Program-made: the position numbers and the translations under genes
DNA from: Marchantia polymorpha subsp. ruderalis
Taxonomy: Eukaryota; Streptophyta; Marchantiopsida; Marchantiales; Marchantiaceae
Length of the DNA stretch: 64,000 nt
Reading direction: 5' to 3'
Assembly (NCBI GenBank): GCA_037833965.1
Contig: AP031354.1
Coordinates: forward strand, 16,966,001 to 17,030,000
Part shown: piece by piece, positions 21,956 through 31,248 of the stretch
Layout: each line of letters begins with the position of its first letter
Numbering within the stretch: position 1 is the stretch's first letter
The notes under the pieces: model-generated
What the model was told of the DNA's origin: nothing
Databases searched by the model: none
The model's input: the letters and a program-made list of their open reading frames with translations, nothing else

Positions 21956-24834
21956 ATGACGAGACCGAGCAGATTGCGGATGGTGCCACTTCGCCTACCG
22001 CAGAACGGGCTGCGCGCTTTTGAGGAGCGCTTAATAGCAAGAAAGCTCGATTTCTTGCTATGGGGATGGAATTACATCTGTGCGAATATGGTGCGCGAGT
22101 GGCTAGAGCCACAGGGACCACCCTCGCGCGGATTGCGTCCGCATGTTGATCGATGGACAGTCCAAGATTGGGCGCAGGCGTTGGGAAGATGTGCTGGCAT
22201 GCCAGGGCATCTCCTTTTCGACAGTGAGAGCATCAAGGTGACCAAGCAAGAAGAGGCGCAATTTGTGGAGCTGTTCAAGACCGGGAGGTCTACCAAGAAT
22301 GGGTACAGGACCCGTGATTACAAGGATCGATTTCGCCGGACTTTGTCCGCGACGCTGATGCAATTACTGCAGCCGCACCGCGCCTGCTACATCACATTGT
22401 GGCAGGTCTCTTTTGTGGAGTGCGTCATCGAGGGAACTCCAATTCACTGGGCGAGCATCCTGCACAGGGTGATGCGACAGCACGCGTTTGAGGAGAAGGG
22501 GGGGAACTCTAAACCATCTTTCTCCTTTCCTCATCAATTTTTATCGACAGCGGAATTGTTTGACAGCGGCGGAGCTTGAACATTTTCCGCCATTGTCCAT
22601 CGACCATCCCGGGAAGTATGTGCGGGAGAACGAGGTCGATACTGATGCAGAGGAGTCACCGACTTCTACCCCATCAAGACGGAGGGACGAAGGGAGACAC
22701 ACCCCTGCAGCGCGAGTGCCGCGGAAGCGGCGATGGAGGGAAGAGTCTGAAGAGGAGCAGCATCAAGAACCCTCTGCTCCCATTCGACCGCGGCCGCTGT
22801 GCGAGCCATACAGCCGGCCGAAGCAGAAGGCACGCAGACTGGTGTTGCCAGCTGACAGTGCAGAAACGGCGACGATTGCGACGGAGATAGGAAGTGCGTC
22901 GCCAGAGAGGCGAGAGGAAGCGCGGACGACCGCAGGAGCAACGGGCCACGCTGCAACCTCGTCGGGAGAGAGGCCGCCTACGGGCCAAGGGCCTCCGGAG
23001 TTACCACGTGCGATGCGGACAGATGTTCCGTTTGCGCACAGGCGAACCTCCGCGGACGGACGAGCCTCCGCGGACCGGCGAACACAAGTGGACGTGGATC
23101 TACGCTTACGCGTGGGAAGGAGCAGTCCGCCTGTGCACAGGCGCTCACCTGTGCACAGGTCGCCTGTGCACAGGTCGCCTGTGCACAGGACACCTCCACA
23201 CGTGCCGCCTGTGCACAGGCAAGAATTACCCCCGTTCCAACGTAGGAAGGGGAAGGAGCCGGCGGAAGAACCGCCTACGAGACACCGGCCCTCGGGGCCA
23301 GACCCTCCGGCGCACCACGCGCCGCAATTTGCGCCTTCGGCGCCAGGGCCTTCGAGCCGGGGAGATACGAGCAGAGAGCGTGCGGAGGCCGCACCATCGG
23401 CGGGAAGTCCGCCAATAGATGCGCCTTCGGCGGTAGGGCCTATAGGCCAAGGAACATCGGGCGTGCGGCCCCCGGCCATGTCGCCTTCGGCGATAGATGT
23501 CCGCGGCGCTACGCCTGCGGCGGACAAGGCGCCGGCAAATGCGCCTGCGCACGGGCCGGGCACAGCCCCCACGGACCGATCAAGGGAGCAGCAACAGACG
23601 GAGGAGCGGAGTGACTGTCCGCGGGATGAAATCTCGATGCGCGATGCGCAATCAAACCCCGCGCAGCCACCCTCCGCTCGACCGCCTTCGGCGGCGGACG
23701 ACGGCGACAGAGAGGATGCGGTAGACCATCAACAAGCGAGAGACGGGGATGCCGCTCGGGTACATTCGCCTTCCGCCTTAGACATTTTGGCGACGAGCAG
23801 CAAGGCTGCAGCCGTGCCTTCGCAGGCAGTACACGTCGAGGACGTGCAGCCCCACTCGGGGCAGTCGCCGACGCAATCAATGGCGACTGAAATTCTCCAC
23901 TCGGATGATGACGACGGAGGCTCCACGGAAGAAATGTCAGGAGCAGAAGACACCGAGGAGGAGGAGGAGGAAATTGTTGGAGCGCCGGCGGCGGCGCTCT
24001 CTAAGCAGGTGATTCCGTTGCTGCGGTACTTGGATCGCAAGGTCGATAAATACGCCGACCCACTCCAGCCGGGATCTTACATCGAGTTAGTGCGCAGGCG
24101 GACTCGCACTAAAGTCCACACCAGCAAGCTATTAGCTAGAGTGGACCAGGAGTTGAGGGACTTGAAGGAGAAGCATGCGTGCTTGTGGGGTCAGTACAAG
24201 CTTAATCAGAAGTTCTACAAGCACACCGAGAAGATGAAGGATGATAAACTGGGCGAGCTCACCAAGGAGCAGGTGAAGGTCAAGGAAGCACTCAACTCTG
24301 AGCAGGCCCAGAATCGGATTTTGTCAGAGGAGCTCGTGCGACAGACGCGGTTGTTGGAACAATGTCAGCTCGCACGGCAGGCGGATGAAGAATTAATCCG
24401 CAGGTTGCAGTCAGAGTGTGGCGAATTGAGGGCGCAACGTGCTGAAGCCGAATCGCAGGAAGGAGGCGGATCGCACGAAGGTGGAGACGGCGAGGCGAGT
24501 CGCCCACTGTCTCAAGGGCTACGCCCACTGGGAAGTGAAGGCGCAGGAGAAACTCACACTGCGTGAGTTTGAATTGCGCGCAGCCGGGTTGTTGTCAGGC
24601 GACAGCAGGAGTCGGCGGAAGGTAGCAAAGAAGCTCGAAGCCTTTCTGTCGAAGGCACAGGTTACCATGTCCGCCCTCGAAGGGGAGGTGTCCGCGGCGT
24701 TGCAGCGGTTGGGACTGCGCAGTCGAGCGGAAGATTGGCAGGGTAGGGAGTTAGTGCGCGGCAGTCGGCCGCGCAGGAGACGTAGTACAGGTTCCGCGGA
24801 GTGTAGTTTAGCGTGGTTCCGTGCAGGCGTGTAG
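21956..24834 (+). pseudogene. Gag-like/coiled-coil element ORF, copy 2, two frameshifts
   Basis: This copy is collinear with 1978-4830 and has the same domain order: N-terminal WGWN/GRCAG domain, low-complexity Pro/Arg-rich middle, acidic run, coiled coil and basic tail. Three differences stand out. A +1 insertion in a G run at about 22498-22504 shifts the frame after residue 183 or so. A 26 bp deletion near 24455, between two ATCGCA direct repeats still visible in copy 1 (4422-4427 and 4448-4453), shifts it again. A 48 bp in-frame expansion at 23142-23189 adds three extra SPVHR-type repeats. The Gln codon that is TAG in copy 1 is intact here. Neither copy in the window can encode the full protein. 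Confidence 0.75.
23126..23225. repeat. Palindrome CCTGTGCACAGG repeated inside the ORF, expanded in copy 2
   Basis: Five perfect CCTGTGCACAGG palindromes fall within about 90 bp, four of them spaced by 3-6 bases. Copy 1 has two at the matching place (near 3160 and 3181). The palindrome reads P-V-H-R in frame, so each expansion step preserves the frame and adds a PVHR repeat. Confidence 0.85.
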
Positions 24835-24870
24835 CGTAGTGCAGTGTAGTGTTAGGTAGGACTTAGAAGG

Positions 24871-24878
24871 TATAAAAT
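24871..24878 (+). promoter_or_regulatory. TATA box in the element's 3' region, copy 2
   Basis: TATAAAAT is conserved at the same place as in copy 1 (4867), 37 bases after the ORF stop. Confidence 0.5.
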
Positions 24879-26061
24879 AGTTCCAGGCGTTTTGCCTGGG
24901 GTTCTTTCCCATCAGAAGTGCAGATCAGGAACCCATTTCCTTTGCGTGTTTGTGTCCTTGAGTTCTGTCACCACGCACGAGGAGTTACAACTTAGCGTTC
25001 CGCATTTTGTAGCTGAAGGCCTTCGGCCGAATGTTCAGAGCTAGTCCATTGGTTAGAGACTTGAGTAGTTCGGATCTGCACCTGTGGGTGACTGCCGATG
25101 CTCAGAGCCAGTGACTAGTTAGATACTTGAACAGTTTCGCCCCTACACCTTCGAGTGTTCCTTTCTGATTGTACTCCCTTGGGATTTTTCCCCTGAATGC
25201 CAAAGTGAAGTTTTGCTACTTCGTGTAAGCCTTGGTTGTAAATTCAGGTTACGCTGCAGCAGGTGCCTTGAGGGTGACTCCTGTAGTATTTCTGGGAATG
25301 ACAAGTGCTTGAGAATTCAAACTCTTCAATAGACTGTTGTTGTGTTACTGGAATGTTTCTCAGTGAGTCCTTCAGTGCGGACCTGTGTTCTCTGCGCGTT
25401 TTGTGAGTTGAGAGTGTTGTTCACCGCGTAGGAGTGACTTCGATCCGAAGTAGGCAGTCCAAACCGGGTTTCCTACACTAGCAGCAAGCTAGTGGAAGTG
25501 TTGTAAAAGCCGGAGTTGGGAGTCACTGCCCGCAGCTTTGCCGAGTGTGCTCGCGAGAGACTTTTTCCCCCTGAAATCTTGAGTAGAGGTCCTAACGGAT
25601 CTCTGGGTTGTGTTTCTGTAGTTTCAGGTGTGTGTGTGTGTGTGTGTGTTACGCTGCACTGTGCGACCTCCGAGTGCGCTCCGAGTGGACACTTGCAGTA
25701 TTTCTGGGAGTGACAGTTGCCTGAGAATTCAAACTCCTCAATAGTCTGTTAAAACGTGACACTTTGTACCCTGTGTGTTCCTCTGTCCCTGTGGGTTCGA
25801 CCTTTCTACCACTATATTGCAGTTTTAGCCTTTAGTGGGTTATTACATTCGGATCAGGAGCAATCACCACGAACGTAGGGATATTGTGCAAACTAGAAGT
25901 AAGACGCTGCTCGCACTCAGTGCTGGGCAAGACAAGCGATGTGAATCAAAATCAAAGCAGATAACCAATATTCTGGTTCCAAAGCAAATTGTAGAGAGTG
26001 TGCAATGGGGACTTTATATCTCTCGGGGAACAAACCTTTTGTGAAGTTTAACGGAGAGAGC

Positions 26062-26213
26062 TGTTTGATTAGCACTGGTAACCCAACTCAGTGGACAAGC
26101 TAAAAGCTCTGCAGATGAATCTGAAATCCAAAAGAGTTGTTTGATTAGCTCTGGTGACCCAACTGAGTGGACAAGCTAAAAGCTCTGCAAGTGAATCTGA
26201 AATCCAAAAAACT
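26062..26213. repeat. 76 bp tandem duplication upstream of ROCO copy 1
   Basis: Two head-to-tail units start TGTTTGATTAGC and include GTGGACAAGCTAAAAGCTCTGCA. The same pair is present in tandem unit 2 at about 35663-35814, so this small duplication predates the ROCO duplication. Confidence 0.85.
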
Positions 26214-26610
26214 GGTATGTATCGAAGATGGTGCGATGTGGATGCAGAATGTCAAAGAAAGCATGGAAACGCAGATATCTCAGATGGGAAGTACTCTACC
26301 TTGTGGAAAACTCCATGTACAATCGGACTGGAAGAATGCGAATCTAGCTGCATCAACACCCACGGGAACACAGACCCTCCGAAGCGTAGCGAGTAGAAAT
26401 TTGCAGCTTACTCATCAGATCCTCTCATTATATTGTCTGGATGATCGAGGTCAAGACAACATACTAACACAACACGCGTGTTCCTCCATACTCGGAGTGA
26501 TTGGAAAATGTTCTGAGAAGGTCAGAGTAAATCTTGACTTTGTTGTGCAAGTGAACGTGAAAATTGATGAATGCATCAGTGTGCTGATACACTCGATGTC
26601 GTCACGCTGA
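26167..26610 (+). CDS. Hypothetical 147-codon reading frame divergent from ROCO copy 1
   Basis: The frame begins with an ATG inside the second 76 bp repeat unit and runs to a TGA at 26608-26610. It encodes a soluble, Cys-containing peptide with LTHQILSLYCLDDRGQDN and SSILGVIGKCSEKVRVNL near its C-terminus. Composition looks more like coding sequence than the neighbours do. The paralogue at 35771 keeps the first ~98 codons but is then frameshifted by a 2 bp difference near 36059, giving only 114 codons. I recognise no family. It may be an exon of a larger gene or a chance frame. Plausible, not established. Confidence 0.3.
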   Translation: MDKLKALQVNLKSKKLVCIEDGAMWMQNVKESMETQISQMGSTLPCGKLHVQSDWKNANLAASTPTGTQTLRSVASRNLQLTHQILSLYCLDDRGQDNILTQHACSSILGVIGKCSEKVRVNLDFVVQVNVKIDECISVLIHSMSSR

Positions 26611-28430
26611 GCACATAAATTTAAAGAATCTTTGATCTATTCAAGCAAGTGGATGTATTCTTACAATTGAGAGGCACATGGGTTGTCAGCTTGGTGTGTA
26701 AAGTCTCTTGCGCGTTTTTCTTGCTTTGACGATCGGTACAGTAGTCTACATTACTCTGCATATATCGTAGGTTCAGAAACTGATAAACTTTGTGGGAAAT
26801 CATTTTTCTAATCATAATGTCATGGGTACAGAGTACACGAGGACTCGCGGTCTTCAACTGCTGGTATGATTGTTCTTCTACCTCGACTGTCAAGCATGCA
26901 CAGTTCTAACACCAGTGTCTGGAGGTCTTTCAACCTCAAACATTAAAATAAAATCAGATTTCGTCCGAGCTAAGAGCAGTCCTGCTTGTTTATCACGTCG
27001 TTTAGAACACGACAGAACCAGCATGATACTTGCTAAGGTCAACGTAAATCCTCTCAAGAATTTACGTTCTTCTAATCTGCTTGCAAGTGAAGAAAAACTT
27101 TGTTGTATCGATGAGATGAAAAATACCTCATCTGCTAAATTTTAGAGAACAATGATTCAAAACTCCAGATGAACATCTCGTTTGAAGTCTAAAGGGTAAG
27201 ACAAACTTACATGGAAACTGCAACACCTGATATATTGACTCAAATGAAACAATTATTTCTGCAACTTTTGCACTTGTATGCTCATGTCATAATTCCAAAC
27301 ATGTGAGATAAAAAGATGAAAGCACATTGTTCAATTGATAAAATGGTTGAAACGCAAAAGTATTAATTCATGTCTTTCGTACTCTCTCTTTTGTGTAAAG
27401 AAAATTCACATGAATTTTAGTTACAAAATTTAAAATTGTGATTTAATATTTTCTATTATATGTGTTGCATGTTTAGCATCTTTATTTGATGATACCTCAA
27501 ATCTGAAAATGTTCAGTCATAAACAATGTGTAATAATTTTTTTCTGACAAGACATTTTGAATGAAAGATACAGTTTTACATTTCATATAAATTTTATTCA
27601 CAGATTTAGAGATTTTGACTCTAAAATTTTTCAGCTGTTTTGGTTATTTCTTACTTTGATTCTTGGACAGTTTATTTAGATGCATCATCTAGATTAATGC
27701 AACTGAATGATTCTCAAATAGTACAACTACACAAATGAGATAATTAGTGGATGGTTACATGTTTACTTATTCCAACTTTATAACTGAAGCTGAAACAAGG
27801 AGTTGATATTGACATTGTAAGTAATTATTTCAGACTTTTACTTACATGCCTACACACAAAAATCTTGATGATGCATGATACATTCAAATTGAACTAACTC
27901 TGAAAAGATCAAATGTTGATGAAAGAATCAATTGATAATCTCCAAAAATGACTTAGTCTCTCGCTAAACTTAAAATGCAACCAAATATTAGATCAAAATA
28001 TGTCATCTTACTTTACGTGACATGTTTTTTTTCAACTATGATAATTGATTCTTTTGTTGGGTATTCTCTATATTGGTGAATTCTGCCGCAGGTGTCCAAT
28101 GGTGTACTTGTAGGAATTATTAACTTTACCCTAGTGTACTTACACCAGCTTACACATAAAAAGTGTCTTGCATTCACTCCGATGACTACACAGCTATCCT
28201 GCAACAATAGTTGGCATTAACTCTTAGTGCAAGATCTTCTAAAAAATGCAAAATATAATTTTTTATGACTCGGTTCTCTAGAAATTTATATATATTTTAA
28301 ATTTATCAAGAATCCAACCGGAAATTGTTCACTACATTATTTTTCACTCTCCACTTGTATTCAACTTACTCCTGTTCGCTCCACAGTAGAAAGTGAAGAT
28401 GCTTGGTTGGGTACTTTTGATTTTATTGTG
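26611..28430. other. AT-rich ROCO upstream spacer, unit 1
   Basis: There is no convincing gene. The strand-ambiguous frames at 26621-27145 are shared with unit 2 (36176-36745) only because of the duplication. The rest is low-complexity AT-rich DNA with many small indels against 37000-38020. Confidence 0.5.
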
Positions 28431-28450
28431 GTAGAGAAAAGTAGAGGGTC

Positions 28451-28598
28451 GTTGATGTTAAGTGTGGAGTACTCATCCACATGTAAGTTACATGTGGATG
28501 AGTGGGTACATGATGTAACCCTCCGTTGATGTTGAGTGTGGAGTACTCATCCACATGTAGGTTACATGTGGATGGTGGGTGACATGATGTAACCCACC
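28451..28598. repeat. Two tandem 74 bp units, each with a near-perfect hairpin
   Basis: Unit 1 contains a perfect inverted repeat with 16 bp arms around a single G (28471-28486 and 28488-28503, ACTCATCCACATGTAA and complement). Unit 2 has CATCCACATGTA paired with TACATGTGGATG around a 3-base loop. Tandem unit 2 of the ROCO duplication has only one such hairpin (about 38080-38110), so the tandem copy was gained or lost after the duplication. Confidence 0.85.
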
Positions 28599-29700
28599 GT
28601 CCACTTCATAAGAATCAAGACACGATCTGCTCACAGATACATAAGACCTTCTCCAACTTATGCCATGACAGTATGTAGCGATCATGCAGAATGCTACAGG
28701 TTGTATCTTCAAAAGCAATCTTCACTTGTACGCAAATTTCTTTTGCTTTTTCAAACAGCCAAGTCAAGTATGTTTCAGAAGCAGCATCTTGGCTGGCTTG
28801 TTTATTTTTGTTAACCGTTGCTGTGATATTAGATAATCGGATTTTTAAAATAGAACGATACACATTGGACACTATTCTCGGAACATATTTTTGATTGTCT
28901 TGTGGTATCTTGCCAAACAAGTATTACGCGCAGTACAATGCCTAAATTGGAGAGTAAAACAAAGTCACTTTACCTCCGATCCTGATTTCAGAAGGTTCTT
29001 TATATGTTCGGCTTATTCCAAGGACCCACAGGAGGAACGTGGAACTTAGAAACTCCAGTTCACTCCGCAGAACAAAGTGAAATGCTCGGCTGGATACTTT
29101 TAATCTTTATTATGGGAACATACTGAACAAATACAACGCACAATACAATGATTCAACTGTAGAGTCCAACCGCTCACGCCACCGCTTTATCTTCCTTTAA
29201 CACACATTTCAAGCCGACCCTCATCTAAGTTGAAATATTCAACTTACATGAGAAGGTTCCTTATATCTTCGGTTTATTCCAGGGACCCACAAGAGTAACT
29301 TTGACACTAGAAACTGGTATATACACTTTTATCAGTCTGAACGCAGGAATGCCAGCCACTTTGTCACAATGAAACTGAGAATTTTGTTTATGGAGATTGG
29401 TGCGACTGAGTACAACCATCCTCCAAGAGGCTGAACGCTTATGAGGCTGCTTCCGAAGCAATCATGAAGAAGCCTCTCCTCTCTCCTACGCGTGAGTATT
29501 ATCAACCTGCTGGGTTACGGGAATAGTGAAAATCAAGCAGAATCGCATAGAATAGCACAAGTATGATATTGGGGGTGATTATTTAGAATGCTATGAAACA
29601 CGTAACATCTCCAAACTGTGTTCCACCAGCAACTCTACATCATAACTGACGGCCTGATGTTTGTTCTTCTGGAATGCAGCGACAAGCTCTGAGTAAAACT
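28599..29700. other. Spacer built of short dispersed repeats
   Basis: A short phrase, TTATTCCAGGGACCCACA-like, recurs near 29012, 29276, 31072 and 31121, and in unit 2 near 38565 and 38874. A longer block around 28980-29160 resembles 30880-31040. No reading frame with coding character was found. Confidence 0.45.
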
Positions 29701-30480
29701 TTATTCACCATGTGGGAATAATGACAGCGCTATGAAGCTTCTGAGTTCGATATAATTTAATTTCGAAACATGTGTCGTTGTGACATCGAGAATATAGTTT
29801 TCCGGACAACACCCTCGAGATTCCAATGTCCAAATAACTGTACCACCTTGAATCACATGGGGCTCGGAGATGCATGGCGATGAAAAAGAATCTAGGAACC
29901 ATTCATAGTCCAGCAGCCGAATCCACTTCATACAGTACTATCCAAAGTTGTGCTGACTCATATGTAACTCTAGTTGACCGTGTGCCATTTCCTGAAGTGG
30001 GCAATGCTGAAGAAGAGATTTTCTGGAAGTTGTATAGTGGAAACTGAAAACCTCTCTCGAATCTGCATCACCTTTTGGTGTTTTGACTTTCTAGGAGTCC
30101 ATGGCGGACTGGATGATTTGTTTAAATTAAATTTTGCAAGGCTAAAATGAATGAACATGCATACAGAAAAAGCATGCTGAGTTCGTGGTGGTTAGATGAC
30201 AGACTCTTCACCAGTTCCAACCTCGCCACGTCATCAATCTTGCCACCAGAAACAGGTCTGCTGCTGTATCTGCAAATCTGCACCACCTTGCCAGGCAGGC
30301 CGATTCCAAGGAGTTGTCTTGTTGTTCAAGCGAGCAAATTGTCTCAAAATGCGTACTAAGGAAGACTTTTCGTTACCTGATCTGAGCGTGAGCACATGCA
30401 AGAACTTATGGACCTCTAATATTGCAGCCTGGATATCAATCCTTTTTTGAATAACTACCTCAGAATTTACAGTAGACAAC
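29701..30480. repeat. Diverged module shared with 11.9-13.2 kb, 39.3-39.9 kb and 62.0-63.3 kb
   Basis: Two blocks (29830-29990 and 29985-30470) align with 11890-12050 plus 12710-13190, so the 11-13 kb version has about 670 bp inserted between the blocks. On the minus strand the last block carries the exon-like peptide RIDIQAAILEVHKFLH with a GTAACG donor at 30376. The copies are diverged, so this is an old module moved before the recent duplications. No function is assigned. Confidence 0.6.
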
Positions 30481-31062
30481 CACACTGGTATTAAATCATA
30501 TATTCCAAAATATGTTATGTCAGATTACAGGAAATGTTTTTTTTTCTTTTTTCCTCCTGTGTTTTCTGATTTTTTTTGGGTTATCGTCCCTTTTGGTACC
30601 GCTAGAATTCATGGATTCTGCATGGGTGTTAATGTAGGAAAACTTTACCTTACCCTAGGAATCGCTTTTGCCTACAAGTGAAAAGTTTCTTGCAACACAG
30701 CTCCAACAATTATTGTTGGCATTGACTTTATTGCAAGGTCTTCTAGAAAATACACAACGTAATTCCTTTCTTACTCACTGGGTCAGAAACTTTTATATAT
30801 ATATTAAATTCCTCAACTCCAACCGGAAGTTATTCAGAATACTGTACTACTTCTCATCCCCTACTTGTATTCAATTTACTCCGCAGAAGAAAGTGAAGAT
30901 GCTGGACCGGATACTTCTGATCTTTATTGTGGGAACATAGTCAACAAGTCAATGACTCAACTGCAAAGCCAAAAAGTTCACGCCTCTGCTTTATTTCCTT
31001 TAACACGCATTCCAAGGCGACCCTCATCTAACCGGAATGTTTCAACGCAGAAGCTGCTTTAA
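30481..31062. other. Older diverged repeat of 28.1-28.5 kb and 28.9-29.2 kb
   Basis: Landmarks such as TTACCCTAGG, CCAACCGGAA, CACTTGTATTCAA-type and GAAAGTGAAGATGCT occur in the same order as at 28120-28410, with many differences. No gene is visible. Poly-T tracts lie near 30536-30580. Confidence 0.5.
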
Positions 31063-31160
31063 AACTTCGGGTTATTCCAGGGACCCACAGGAAGAGGAAC
31101 GTTGAACTTATAACTTCGGGTTATTCCAGGGACCCACAGGAAGAGGAACGTTGAACTTAG
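31063..31160. repeat. 49 bp tandem repeat next to the ROCO duplication junction
   Basis: Two almost identical 49 bp units start AACTTCGGGTTATTCCAGGG (31063 and 31112), about 140 bp before the junction at 31300. Confidence 0.9.
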
Positions 31161-31248
31161 AAACTTGTACATACACTTTTATTAGTGGAAAGTGTTTTTC
31201 CAGGATACCACTATATGCGGTGAGCTTTGATAACATTAACAAAGTATT

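Larger units (their letters stand above)
20461..25847 (+). mobile_element. 5.4 kb GC-rich element, copy 2, with clean ends and target duplication
   Basis: The termini are TGTGGTACC... and ...GTTATTACA, and the 5 bp repeat TTCGG flanks both ends (20456-20460 and 25848-25852). The paralogous locus at 35450-35462 shows the site without the insert (GATTCGGATCAGG), which proves the boundaries. One base is ambiguous because the A before TTCGG could be part of a 6 bp duplication. The interior follows copy 1: palindrome-rich 5' region, disrupted ORF 21956-24834, TATA box 24871-24878, repeated 3' region. It lies about 220 bp upstream of the former start of ROCO copy 1 and inserted after the ROCO tandem duplication. 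Confidence 0.9.

Noticed and set aside
26621..27145. Conserved frames in the ROCO upstream spacer (both strands)
   Set aside because: Their conservation is explained by recent duplication; they lack motifs, and stops appear as soon as the units differ.
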